In this document: positions 19,511 to 28,573 of the stretch, piece after piece
How the letters are laid out: each line of letters opens with the position of its first letter
How positions within the stretch are numbered: the first letter of the stretch is position 1
Origin: Saprospiraceae bacterium
GTDB taxonomy: Bacteria > Bacteroidota > Bacteroidia > Chitinophagales > Saprospiraceae
Reading direction: 5' to 3'
Assembly: GCA_025055285.1 (NCBI GenBank)
Contig: JANWXM010000009.1
Coordinates: 58,773-122,772, forward strand
DNA: 64,000 bases
Notes under the pieces: model-generated
Told to the model about the DNA's origin: nothing
Database searches by the model: none
What the model saw: only the letters and a program-made list of their open reading frames with translations
Made by a program: the position numbers and the translations under genes

Positions 19511-20074
19511 ATGCGTATTGCCATTCTCTCAGGAAGTACACGTCTTTCTCGACAGTCCCATCGAGTAGCCCTAGCCCTGAAAAAATGGCTAGAGCAACAT
19601 ACGAGCCATAGTGCTGAGGTATTGGACTTGGCAGAGTATCGCTTCCCTATACTGGAAGAAGTACTCAGCCGACATCCTGAGCCTCCTGAGGGATTGGAAG
19701 ACTTCGCTTACCACATTCGCCAAGCAGACGCCTACCTCTTTGTTTCGCCTGAATACAACGGTAGTTACACGGCAGCGTTGAAAAATGCGATAGACTACCT
19801 CAAAGAGCAAGAGTTTGCTCGTAAAGTGATTGGCGTGGTTTCGGTCAGCTCAGGCCCATTGGGTGGTATTCGCGCCGCTCTAGCCATGCAACAGCTAGTG
19901 CTTGGCATCGCAGGATACCCTATTCCTCAAATGCTCACTGTTGGACAAGTACAACAGAGGTTCGACGAAGAGGGGCATTTGCTAGATGCCAGCTTTGAGA
20001 AGAACGTGAGACACTTTTTAGAAAGTTTTCTATGGCTTTCAGAGGCAGTGTGCACCAAGCGCAAAGCGAGTTAA
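19511..20074 (+). CDS. NADPH-dependent FMN reductase family protein
   Basis: The 187-residue flavodoxin-like protein has the flavin-phosphate loop SGSTRLSRQSH at residues 7-17, SPEYNGSYTAALKNAIDYL near 79-97 (isoalloxazine contact) and VSSGPLGGIRAALAMQQL. This pattern is that of NAD(P)H-dependent FMN reductases and azoreductases, soluble enzymes that reduce flavins, quinones or azo dyes. The physiological substrate cannot be told from sequence. It begins 30 bases after gldG and is probably co-transcribed; a functional link with gliding is not implied. Confidence 0.92.
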   Translation: MRIAILSGSTRLSRQSHRVALALKKWLEQHTSHSAEVLDLAEYRFPILEEVLSRHPEPPEGLEDFAYHIRQADAYLFVSPEYNGSYTAALKNAIDYLKEQEFARKVIGVVSVSSGPLGGIRAALAMQQLVLGIAGYPIPQMLTVGQVQQRFDEEGHLLDASFEKNVRHFLESFLWLSEAVCTKRKAS

Positions 20075-20128
20075 CAGGACTTTCAGCGGTGCCTTAAAAA
20101 GGCAGCGGCGGCCTTTGCTCTCGATGCC

Positions 20129-21220
20129 TTATTGTTCGCCCTCTATCCAGTCTGCCACGAAGACGTTTGTTTCTCGAGTTCCATTGTTGTTGCGGTTACT
20201 GCTCCAGACTAGACGCTTACCGTCGGGGGAAAACATTGGAAAGGCGTTAAAAACGCTTTCTGTAGTAATCCGTTCTAGGCCGCTTCCATCTACGTTAATG
20301 AGGTACAGCTGAAAGTCGTATCCGCGCGTGGCATGGTGGTTGCTCGAGAAGATAATTTTTTTGCCTGAGGGATGGAAATAAGGTGCCCAGTTGGCTTTGC
20401 CTAGACGCGTTACTTGGCGCAAGTTGGAGCCATCGGCATTACAAACGAAGATTTCCATATTGGTAGGAGCCACAAGACCTTGGGCTAGTAACTCGAGATA
20501 TTCGTGGATCTCCTCCTCAGTTTTAGGTCGGCTAGCGCGAAAGACGATTTGGCTGCCATCAGGGCTAAAAAAGGCTCCTCCGTCGTAACCGAGATCAAAG
20601 GTAATCTGCCGAGGATTAGAGCCATCTATGTCCATGATCCATAGGTCTAAGTCACCTGAGCGCGTACTAGTAAAGAGGATTTTATCGCCCTTTGGGCTAA
20701 CGACGGCTTCGGCATCGTAGCCAGGGTAATCTGTGAGTTTCTTAACGATGTTTCCCTGCAGGTCTGCCACATAAATATCGTAGCTGTCATAAATGGGCCA
20801 AAGATATTTACCCGATGGCTGAGGTACATGAGGGCAGGCATCTCCTCCTCCCATTGTACTAGCAAAAAGGACGTGCTTTCCGTCTGGCATAAAGTATGAA
20901 CACGTGGTACGACCCTTGCTACCGCTAATGCTCAATGGGCGATAGTTTGGATTTCCAGCCGCTTTTTCTACCTCCATTACGTAGATGTGGTCGCACCGGA
21001 GGCCCCAAGCAGGATTATTGGTCTGGAAAGTAAGCCACCGACCGTCGGGGCTCCAATACGCTTCAGCATTATCGCCTCCAAAAGTAAGTTGTCGAATGTT
21101 GCGCAAATACCGCTGCTCCGTAGGCGAAGTTGCTATGGCGGAGGACTGGCCCATGAGGAATACCGACCAAGAGAATAGCGCTGCAAAAGCGAAAAGGTAA
21201 CGCATGATAGGCGTGTTCAT
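20129..21220 (-). CDS. TolB-like PD40 beta-propeller protein, exported
   Basis: The 363-residue protein has a signal peptide (MRYLFAFAALFSWSVFLMGQ) followed by repeated propeller blades with the PD40 hallmark: YWSPDGRWLTFQTN, YFMPDGKHVLFAST, VVSPKGDKILFTSTRSGDLD, FFSPDGSQIVFRAS, YFHPSGKKIIFSSNH and MFSPDGKRLVWSSNRN. Six or seven blades are seen, a complete propeller. Related proteins include TolB and the propeller of dipeptidyl peptidases, but there is no peptidase domain. It probably acts in the periplasm as a binding platform; the ligand is unknown. Start may be 21220 or the ATG at 21205. Confidence 0.85.
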   Translation of the reverse strand: MNTPIMRYLFAFAALFSWSVFLMGQSSAIATSPTEQRYLRNIRQLTFGGDNAEAYWSPDGRWLTFQTNNPAWGLRCDHIYVMEVEKAAGNPNYRPLSISGSKGRTTCSYFMPDGKHVLFASTMGGGDACPHVPQPSGKYLWPIYDSYDIYVADLQGNIVKKLTDYPGYDAEAVVSPKGDKILFTSTRSGDLDLWIMDIDGSNPRQITFDLGYDGGAFFSPDGSQIVFRASRPKTEEEIHEYLELLAQGLVAPTNMEIFVCNADGSNLRQVTRLGKANWAPYFHPSGKKIIFSSNHHATRGYDFQLYLINVDGSGLERITTESVFNAFPMFSPDGKRLVWSSNRNNNGTRETNVFVADWIEGEQ

Positions 21221-21258
21221 TTTTGACCCGCAAGGTTAGGCGGCTTCTCAAGAATAAA

Positions 21259-21287
21259 TGTCAGGATTTTGTCAAAATGATGTCAGG
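21259..21287. promoter_or_regulatory. Paired TGTCAGG repeats around a palindrome upstream of the propeller gene
   Basis: TGTCAGG occurs at 21259-21265 and again, same orientation, at 21281-21287, 22 bp apart (about two helical turns). Between them is the palindrome TTTTGTCAAAA (21267-21277). It lies 39-67 bases upstream of the propeller gene. The arrangement looks like an operator, but no regulator is known. Confidence 0.3.
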
Positions 21288-21651
21288 TGGCACTATACTC
21301 ATGTCACTCCTCCCTGCAATTAATCTCTTACCAGCGAAACATAGAATGCGCTCTTTTATGGTGCTATTGTTGTGTTCTATCGAGCATATCAAATCTTTTT
21401 TGACTGCTTAATTCCCTGAAGGAAATAAGCGAGGCGATTCCTATGTTGCGTATAACTCTTAAAAAGACAAAGCGCTGTGTGCTAAGCTGGAAGTGAAAGA
21501 GGTAAGCAAGTCAAGGGCTGATGAGCCTTGCATTCAGGCTATAAGTAATAGTTGAGAGAAAGCTCTACCCTCTGAAGGCAAAGGTCAAACCTTCTAACCG
21601 CAGCAGGGGCGGTCGCCGCTTTGGCGAGAGGCCGAAAAATTTTCTCCTTTT
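21288..21651. other. Non-coding stretch between two minus-strand genes
   Basis: No gene or clear terminator was recognised. Open frames here are shorter than 70 codons and show no motif. Confidence 0.5.
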
Positions 21652-24600
21652 CTATCGCTGGATCACTACGCGTAGGCGCACAGCTCCTCGCGAAGTGCAT
21701 ATAAGCATTGTGTAAGCACCGGGTGGCAGATGAACGCAAGAAAACGTTGTAAGCTCATTCCCTGAGAGTTGTTCTTCCATGACTAGGCGGCCCGTAGCGT
21801 CTGTGAACAGCAAACGTCCTTCAGGCGCTGATTGGCCTAAATAGCGCACATTAATCCATTCACCTGTAGGATTAGGATAAAGTTTCCAAAGTCGCTCTTC
21901 CTCAGGTTCGTGCGTCGAGATTGTGCTTTCAGGAATGATAACCTTAGTAGAATTTGTACAACCATTAGAGCCAGTAACAACAACTTCATACTCGCCACTC
22001 TTCAAACCAGAGATTTGAAGCCCTTCTCCTACGGGCTGGCCATTTTGAAACCACCTAGCCTCGTAGGCACCAGTATGCTTTACTTGGATCGAAATGCTGC
22101 CTACGCCTCGCCCAAACGTATCGGGCACAATGCTAACCACTTTAACTTCTGGCTGTGCTTTATCTTCCGGCACAAGAAGTTCCACTATGCTGACGCATCC
22201 GTTGTCTGGATTCACAACCTCGTAGCGGTATAGCCCACCGGCAGAGATAATTTGAGGTTGCCATCCAGGCACCTTTAGTAAATTTACTATTTGGCTGGGC
22301 CGCGCACAAGTCAGTGTGTCTATCTGTTGCGTCAACCTAACAGCAAAAGTATCTATAGGTAAAAATACGGATACGCTGGCGGAACAGCCCGTTATGGGGT
22401 TGACAATCAGAAGTTGGTAAAGACCAGGCACGGAAACCTCTGGTGCGGGTTCATTAGAAACAAAATTATTAGGCCCTCTCCATGAAAAATGAAACTGTTC
22501 GCTCAACCATGAATATACGTCTAGCTTTACTGTCGGATTTTTACACGTAATTGGTCTTATAGGCGGAATGGGAGGAAGGATGACACTGTCTACATTGACA
22601 TATACCTTCAGTTCAGCAGTAGAAGTGCAGCCATTACTAAGGTTGGTAACAACTATCTCATAGTTGCCTGGTTGGCTAACTACAGGATTAAGCTCTGTAC
22701 TAGTGAAGCCTAGAGGCCCTCGCCATTTCACAGAAAAGTCTCCTGCCACCGATATCCCCGCTTTCAGTCGAACCTTAGGATTAGCGCAAGTAATGGTATC
22801 GTCCTTTGTTTTGATTGCGGGCGGGTCAAGGTCTACTTGATAAACGACGGTTTTAGTGTTTTTACAGCCATTTGGAGCAGTAGCAACTACTCGGCGGCAC
22901 AACCCGCCAAATATCGAGTCGCATTCGCATGTTGAAAGCGGAATATCTACCTCGCAAGCGAGTGGCAGTGTGGGGTTGTAACAATTGATAACCAGAGGGG
23001 GCAGGGTAATTTGAGGGATGCGAAAATCCTCGTGCACGGTCACAGAGGCTGTAGATGAGCAGCCATTTGGGAGTGTAACCGTGAGTGTATACAGACCTTC
23101 TTTGGTCACCAACAGATTTTCGCCGGGAAGAGGTATACCATCTTTTTTCCAGCGACATTGACCGCCCGCTGAAGCCGGACAAGAGAAGAAGAACGAGGGT
23201 GAATGGCAATTGAGTTGTACGTCACTAGGGAGAATGATGGTGGGAGTTGAGGTATCTTGAGTTACCGCTGTTGTCACTGATGCTTTGCAACCTGTGGTAG
23301 TATCGGTAATTACGAAAGTATAGGTGCCGGCCGTAGAAGTCCACGGTGATGGGTCATTCGAGTAGAAGCCATTTGGGCCAAACCATTCCGTTCGTAGGCC
23401 CGATTGGTGGAAGACGCCTATGAGTTGGACCTGTGGGTTCGCACAAGTAAGAACGCCTCCTATAGCAGAAGGAGGATCAGGCGGCGTGCCATCTACTGCG
23501 ACTACGGTGTCTCTAGCTATGCAGGTTTTTCCACCTGCAGAGGCCTCAACCGAAAGCACATATGTGCCAGGATTCGCTACGTCGAGCAAAGTATCCGAAC
23601 TCAAGACAACACCCGAAAGGTCAGTCCACGTAAATGTTCCTGCACTTTGACTTGCCCGTAGAGTAACCGGAAAGGAGGTACATAGAGGGTTATCTGGCGG
23701 TAAAATTTCAGCTCTGGAGTCTATCGTTACGAGCCTGAAAGTAACCACAGAGTCGCAACCCTGTTGAGACGAGCAGGTGTATGAATACGTTCCAGGCTCA
23801 CAAAATTGCTGTCCACAGACGGTGAAACATTCTCCTGCGCAGATAAATTGAGTATCTAAGGCAGTAAAGAGTGGAGGTTTGATGATTACTTGCTGACGCA
23901 CAACGCTGTCGCAACCAGTACGAGTCTTATACGTGTGTTGATAAAGTCCGCTGACGTTTACTTGTTTTCCCCACGGCAGGACGTAAGGAGCCTCTTCTGC
24001 ACATACTAGGGCAGTAGGCAGTACAGTAGGAGGGATAGGTTGAACCGTAACGGCGCGGCATGAAGGAATGCCAGCATCACAGCTGTTTAGGGCCCTTACG
24101 CACACTTGACCGCTTGTGTGGCCAGCAACGACCTGTAAGAAATTACCACCTAGTGCTTCCTGGAGAATGCCTTCTTTCGATTGGCCTTGAATACGCCAGC
24201 CTGGCGGTACAGTCCACTCGTAAGCAGTAGCATTTTCCACAGGAGCCAAAGTGTAGTTGGCTATCTCGCCTGGACACAACTTAGCAGGCCCTTGAAGTGG
24301 GCCAGGGTTTGCCAAGGGCTTTGGAATTGCTGCTCCTGGTGGAGCAATCGAGAGATCAAAGTTACACACGTCACCTGCATAGCCATCAATTCTCAAATGA
24401 TACGTCTGCCCAGGCGTTATTTTAGCTAAAATACTCAAAGGTGTATTGCCACCGTTGGGTTTTCCGCCATTACAAGCCAAGGGCGACCCGTGACAGGAAG
24501 CCGAATAAAGGGCAATTTGCAAACCATGACCATTCCAACAGTTGGAGGGCGTTAAAGAAATTTGGATGAGGGAGTCGCCTGCCACAAAACTCAGCCACTG

Positions 24601-25542
24601 GTCGTTCTCTATGGTACCGCAGAACTGACTGCCCTCTGCAGAGGGAGAGAAGCCAAGGGTAGAACCCGTGTAGGAGGTAAGACTACAAATTACACATGCA
24701 TATGCACAGTAATCGGAGGGTGGATGGGTAATTCCAGGGCAAGGTGGAGTCAAAAATGGCTCTCCCGAAGTCAGGCGGAAATCCAAGCATGCTGAGCCAC
24801 CTTCGGAACAACCGTTCAGTGGCCTTACGCATAACCGACCGCTTTGATTAGCAAAGGTCACCATCACTTGAGTTCCCTGAGCAGCGGGCAGTACTACGGG
24901 AGGGAGAAGGCCGTTTATGCGCACTCCTCCAGAGCCTTCCCATAGGTAAGCTGTGGTATTCAATACAGGTTCGATAGTGTACTGAAGGGTTGCTCCAGAT
25001 AAAACGACCGAAGGTCCATTGATTGTCGACACATTATCTGGCTTAGGCGCTAACACAGCGTTTTCAGGGATGGTGCTTATCGTAAATTTACATCGGTCAG
25101 CTGCGTATCCATCTACCAGCAAGTAATAGGCTTTTCCTGGAACAAGCGACGGAAGCGCCAACACGCGTTCAATATCGCCAGCACCCGCTTCTCCCTTTGC
25201 ACAAGCTATAGGCGCTTTGTGACAGTCTTCGTAAAGGGCTATTTCGATTCCATTATTATCCAGGCATTTAGATGGCTTAACTCGAATAGCCATTTTATCC
25301 ACGCGGGCAATGAACCCATACCAACGACCATTATCTAACACTCCACAAAAACCGGGGGCATGACCTGCGTTCGGCATTCCTGTTTCATCAGATAGACCAT
25401 TCAGTGAACAAACAAGACATGCCTCTGCACAGTCCTTTGCTCCGTTTCCTACCAAATTTGCACATGGAAGGGGAAATTGTGCCGTTAGCGGGGAGTAAAA
25501 ACCTGGAAAGGCGAGCAGCACAGAGAGTATTTTCTTGAGCAT
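21652..25542 (-). CDS. Large secreted protein with Ig/PKD-like modules and T9SS type A sorting domain
   Basis: This 1296-residue protein has a signal peptide (KILSVLLAFPGFYSPLTAQ). Two tandem Cys-rich modules of about 260 residues follow, both with xxCAxACxxCSL, FCGxxxxxxWxxF, IALYxxxCHxxPxAC and YxLxxDGYAxDxCxF. Short modules with GCDSVV come next, and then several Ig-like repeats with the pattern WxGPxGFxSxxPxP...GxYxxxVTxxxxGCxxSxxV. The C-terminus (LWKLYPNPTGEWINVRYLGQ, then LPPGAYTMLICTSRG) is a T9SS type A domain that directs export to the surface. It is likely an adhesin or matrix protein; ligands are unknown. It shares the GPNGF module with the 2644-residue protein at 28.6-36.5 kb. 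Confidence 0.92.
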   Translation of the reverse strand: MLKKILSVLLAFPGFYSPLTAQFPLPCANLVGNGAKDCAEACLVCSLNGLSDETGMPNAGHAPGFCGVLDNGRWYGFIARVDKMAIRVKPSKCLDNNGIEIALYEDCHKAPIACAKGEAGAGDIERVLALPSLVPGKAYYLLVDGYAADRCKFTISTIPENAVLAPKPDNVSTINGPSVVLSGATLQYTIEPVLNTTAYLWEGSGGVRINGLLPPVVLPAAQGTQVMVTFANQSGRLCVRPLNGCSEGGSACLDFRLTSGEPFLTPPCPGITHPPSDYCAYACVICSLTSYTGSTLGFSPSAEGSQFCGTIENDQWLSFVAGDSLIQISLTPSNCWNGHGLQIALYSASCHGSPLACNGGKPNGGNTPLSILAKITPGQTYHLRIDGYAGDVCNFDLSIAPPGAAIPKPLANPGPLQGPAKLCPGEIANYTLAPVENATAYEWTVPPGWRIQGQSKEGILQEALGGNFLQVVAGHTSGQVCVRALNSCDAGIPSCRAVTVQPIPPTVLPTALVCAEEAPYVLPWGKQVNVSGLYQHTYKTRTGCDSVVRQQVIIKPPLFTALDTQFICAGECFTVCGQQFCEPGTYSYTCSSQQGCDSVVTFRLVTIDSRAEILPPDNPLCTSFPVTLRASQSAGTFTWTDLSGVVLSSDTLLDVANPGTYVLSVEASAGGKTCIARDTVVAVDGTPPDPPSAIGGVLTCANPQVQLIGVFHQSGLRTEWFGPNGFYSNDPSPWTSTAGTYTFVITDTTTGCKASVTTAVTQDTSTPTIILPSDVQLNCHSPSFFFSCPASAGGQCRWKKDGIPLPGENLLVTKEGLYTLTVTLPNGCSSTASVTVHEDFRIPQITLPPLVINCYNPTLPLACEVDIPLSTCECDSIFGGLCRRVVATAPNGCKNTKTVVYQVDLDPPAIKTKDDTITCANPKVRLKAGISVAGDFSVKWRGPLGFTSTELNPVVSQPGNYEIVVTNLSNGCTSTAELKVYVNVDSVILPPIPPIRPITCKNPTVKLDVYSWLSEQFHFSWRGPNNFVSNEPAPEVSVPGLYQLLIVNPITGCSASVSVFLPIDTFAVRLTQQIDTLTCARPSQIVNLLKVPGWQPQIISAGGLYRYEVVNPDNGCVSIVELLVPEDKAQPEVKVVSIVPDTFGRGVGSISIQVKHTGAYEARWFQNGQPVGEGLQISGLKSGEYEVVVTGSNGCTNSTKVIIPESTISTHEPEEERLWKLYPNPTGEWINVRYLGQSAPEGRLLFTDATGRLVMEEQLSGNELTTFSCVHLPPGAYTMLICTSRGAVRLRVVIQR

Positions 25543-25855
25543 ATCTAGAGCGATTTATGGATAGGATTCATAAGGAAGAAGAAGGGCTGCTTTTATTCTT
25601 GAAAATAAATGTTTTTTCAAGCATTTCGTCAAACAACCTTGCCTAAGTTAGGCAAATCGCAGTTTGCCAGAGGTTTAGCAGGCGCATCAAGCATCCTGCT
25701 CTATTGGTTCTATTGGGCGGAATAACCAGGGCTTCTCTTGGCTTTGTTCAGTCTTGTGAAAACACTAATCCTACATCAGACTGTAGTCAAAACAAGCATA
25801 TTCTTGGATCTGGAGAAATTTTTTTCTATAGACTTCGGCCAGAAGATTAGCTTGT
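25543..25855. other. Non-coding stretch with an AT-rich stem-loop
   Basis: The region holds an 8-bp stem, CTTGAAAA (25598-25605) with TTTTCAAG (25614-25621), 56 bases upstream of the T9SS gene. It could be a 3'-end structure of the deacetylase transcript or part of the T9SS leader. No gene was recognised. Confidence 0.4.
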
Positions 25856-26515
25856 TCAAGCCTTAAATTGCTGAGGTAAGCCTTCGAAGCGAAGTCCTTG
25901 CTGAGTAAAGTGGCGCAGCACCTCGGGCAACACGACGCGAAGTTTATCAGCTGTCTTGATGTTGTCATGCAATACAATGATGGAGCCCTTTTCAGCATTT
26001 TCTAAGATGTTCGCCAAGCACTGTGAAGCATCTGTGTTACGATCGAAATCTCCGCTGAGGACGTCCCACAAGACAATCATGTAATAGCGTTCCAAGTAAG
26101 CGCGCTGGCAGGGAGATAGACGCCCATATGGCGGGCGAAATAGGTTGCTGTGAACGAGTTGAGCACAGCGATGAACGTTTTGGAGGTAATCTAGCGTGTT
26201 GGTTTTCCAGCCATCAAGGTGGTTATAAGTATGGTTCCCGGTTCGGTGGCCTTCTGCTACAATGCGCCGGTAGATGTCGGGATAACGCATAACGTTTTCT
26301 CCTACGCAAAAGAAAGTGGCTTTAGCACAGAATTTCTTGAGAACGTCGAGTACCCAGGGCGTTACTGCGGGGATGGGGCCGTCATCAAACGTGAGATACA
26401 GGACAGGCTCTCGCGTGGGTACACGCCACAAAAAGTGCGGCCATAGGGCCTGGACAAGGTAAGGCGTTTTGACCAGATACACGTCTTTATGACATAAAGA
26501 AGATAATTTCGGCAA
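25856..26515 (-). CDS. Polysaccharide deacetylase family protein (NodB/CE4 fold)
   Basis: The 219-residue protein has all CE4 motifs in order: LTFDDGP near 42 (catalytic base and metal Asp), GHRTGNHTYNH near 92 (metal His pair), RPPYGRLSPCQ, WDVLSGDFDR and IIVLHDN near 187 (catalytic His). These enzymes remove acetyl groups from N-acetylglucosamine residues of peptidoglycan or polysaccharides. There is no clear signal peptide; the N-terminus is about 35 residues with hydrophobic patches (YLVQALWPHFLW). It is divergent from gltX, with T9SS genes on either side. Confidence 0.92.
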   Translation of the reverse strand: MPKLSSLCHKDVYLVKTPYLVQALWPHFLWRVPTREPVLYLTFDDGPIPAVTPWVLDVLKKFCAKATFFCVGENVMRYPDIYRRIVAEGHRTGNHTYNHLDGWKTNTLDYLQNVHRCAQLVHSNLFRPPYGRLSPCQRAYLERYYMIVLWDVLSGDFDRNTDASQCLANILENAEKGSIIVLHDNIKTADKLRVVLPEVLRHFTQQGLRFEGLPQQFKA

Positions 26516-26691
26516 GGATACGTTACTTTTGCCAGTGTAATCAAAATTTTAGGCAAAGGGCCGTTTCTGAAAAAAGAATATCGGTTGTAGGAAAGCTAAA
26601 TCTTTTTGCCAAAGAGGTAACAATGCACCTGCTAAAGAGATTTAAGAGGCAGCGTGCTTAGCGCTTGAAAGCGCTTCATGAAATAGTAAAT

Positions 26692-28227
26692 ATGGAAATG
26701 ACGGTACGCGTGCGTTTTGCTCCTTCTCCGACGGGGGCCTTACACATCGGTGGCATTCGAACAGCTTTGTACAACTACTTGTATGCTCGGCAGCACAAAG
26801 GTGTATTTGTTCTCCGCATCGAGGATACCGACCAAGTGCGATACGTACCGGGTGCCGAGGAGTACATCTTGGAAGCACTAGCATGGGTAGGCCTCATTCC
26901 CGATGAGGGAGTAGGTTTTGGAGGTTCCTATGGCCCGTATCGCCAAAGTGAACGCAAGGCGATTTACTACAAGTATGCCCATGACTTGATAGAGCGTGGA
27001 AAAGCATATTATGCCTTCGACACACCAGAGGAATTGGACGCCGCTCGCGAACGCGAACCCAATTTCGCCTATAATTATTGGACTCGAGAACGGATGCGCA
27101 ATAGCCTAACGATGAAGCCATCTGAGGTAGAGAACTTGCTTCGCAACGGTGCGCCATACGTCATTCGGCTTCGAGTAGAGCCAGGTCAAGACATCCTTGT
27201 TCACGACTTAATTCGCGGTGAAGTAGTCTTTCAAAGCAGCGAACTGGACGATAAAGTACTCCTCAAAGCGGATGGCATGCCGACGTATCATCTAGCCAAT
27301 ATCGTAGATGATTATCTGATGCGCATTACTCACGTCATTCGCGGTGAAGAGTGGCTACCCAGTACGGCTCATCATGTCCTCCTTTACCGGGCCTTCGGCT
27401 GGGAGGCGCATATGCCTCGCTTTGCTCATCTCCCACTCATCTTACGTCCTGAGGGCCAAGGAAAGTTAAGCAAGCGCGATGGGGTGCGCTTTGGCTTTCC
27501 TGTCTTTCCGCTTTCGTGGAAGGGCGCTACTCCAGAGGAAAACTTCCTAGGTTTTCGCGAGGCGGGCTTCCTGCCTCAGGCCGTACTTAATTTCCTGGCG
27601 CTACTGGGCTGGCATCCAGGAGGCGAACAAGAAGTTTTTACGCTAGAGGAGATGGTAAACCTTTTCTCCCTAGAGCACGTCTCCAAAAGCGGTGCTCGCT
27701 TCGATTACGATAAAGCAAAGTGGTTTAATCAGCGCTACATTCTAGCAACAGACAACACTACCTTGGCACAACTCATTCGTCCCCTGGCGGAGAAAAAAGG
27801 TTATCGCACAGACCTCCCCTATCTAGAACGAGTAGTAGCGCTTATGAAAGAGCGTGTAACGCTCCTTACGGATTTCGTAGAAGAGGGTTATTATTTGTTT
27901 GAGCCCGTGCGAACTTACGATGACGAGGCTATTCAAAAACGATGGAACCCGGCCTTGAAGCCAGCTTTGGAGGCGATAGCAGAGAGAATACTTACCCTTC
28001 AGCCGTTCGATGCAGTTACTCTTGAGGCTTCGATAAAAGCCCTCTTACAAGAGCAGCAGCTCAAGGTTGGAGAAGTTTTGCCAATACTTCGGCTAGCGTT
28101 GGTTGGCACAATGAAAGGGCCGTCGGTCTTTGACACTATCGCCCTGCTCGGTCCAACTGAAACTACCGAGCGCTTGCGCCGAGGAGTGGCGTATTTTTTG
28201 CAATGTCAAAGGTCGCATGTGCCCTAA
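26692..28227 (+). CDS. gltX: Glutamyl-tRNA synthetase
   Basis: The 511-residue class I synthetase charges tRNA-Glu. Residues 9-21 (FAPSPTGALHIGG) hold the HIGH-type motif, and GKLSKRDGVRFGFPVF near 256 the KMSKS-type motif. The rest matches the family (RIEDTDQVRYVPGAEEYI, LPTPTYHLANIV-like DGMPTYHLANIVDD, THVIRGEEWLPSTAHH). The ATG at 26692 is chosen because MEMTVRVRFAPSP matches the usual N-terminus; a TTG nine codons upstream also keeps the frame. It is divergent from the deacetylase gene. Confidence 0.96.
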   Translation: MEMTVRVRFAPSPTGALHIGGIRTALYNYLYARQHKGVFVLRIEDTDQVRYVPGAEEYILEALAWVGLIPDEGVGFGGSYGPYRQSERKAIYYKYAHDLIERGKAYYAFDTPEELDAAREREPNFAYNYWTRERMRNSLTMKPSEVENLLRNGAPYVIRLRVEPGQDILVHDLIRGEVVFQSSELDDKVLLKADGMPTYHLANIVDDYLMRITHVIRGEEWLPSTAHHVLLYRAFGWEAHMPRFAHLPLILRPEGQGKLSKRDGVRFGFPVFPLSWKGATPEENFLGFREAGFLPQAVLNFLALLGWHPGGEQEVFTLEEMVNLFSLEHVSKSGARFDYDKAKWFNQRYILATDNTTLAQLIRPLAEKKGYRTDLPYLERVVALMKERVTLLTDFVEEGYYLFEPVRTYDDEAIQKRWNPALKPALEAIAERILTLQPFDAVTLEASIKALLQEQQLKVGEVLPILRLALVGTMKGPSVFDTIALLGPTETTERLRRGVAYFLQCQRSHVP

Positions 28228-28553
28228 AATATTAACAAATCGTGTTTTTTATGAAAAGGAAGAAAAGAGAAGTTCAAACATTTGAAACCAGAACCTTATT
28301 GCTAAAAAAGCGGAAAAAAGGCCCAATCTTCTGCACTACCTCGACGAACTTAATTGCGTTTAAGACCCGCATGGAGACGAAATGATTGACTTATCGAACG
28401 AAGAATAAACTCCTGAAGCAAAGACATCTTAGCTCTTCTCGCCCAATTGTCAACATACTCCTCGCCCATTTTGAGTGTTCGGTTTCCTTGCGTAAAGCAG
28501 AATGTATTTCCCGAGACCGTAATCCTTCGGTAGTCCTTTTTCCTATAAATTTT
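28228..28553. other. Non-coding stretch between gltX and the giant T9SS gene
   Basis: No gene or hairpin with a U-tract was found after gltX. An AT-rich promoter-like patch (TATAAATTTTG, 28544-28554) is at the right end; it has TA and TTTG but three bases between them instead of two. Confidence 0.4.
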
Positions 28554-28571
28554 GAGAGATTTCCATCTCTC
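28554..28571 (+). promoter_or_regulatory. Stem-loop immediately before the giant T9SS gene
   Basis: GAGAGAT (28554-28560) pairs with ATCTCTC (28565-28571) around TTCC. The hairpin ends two bases before the ATG at 28574, so it could affect initiation or RNA stability, unless translation begins at the ATG at 28595. Confidence 0.35.
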
Positions 28572-28573
28572 GT

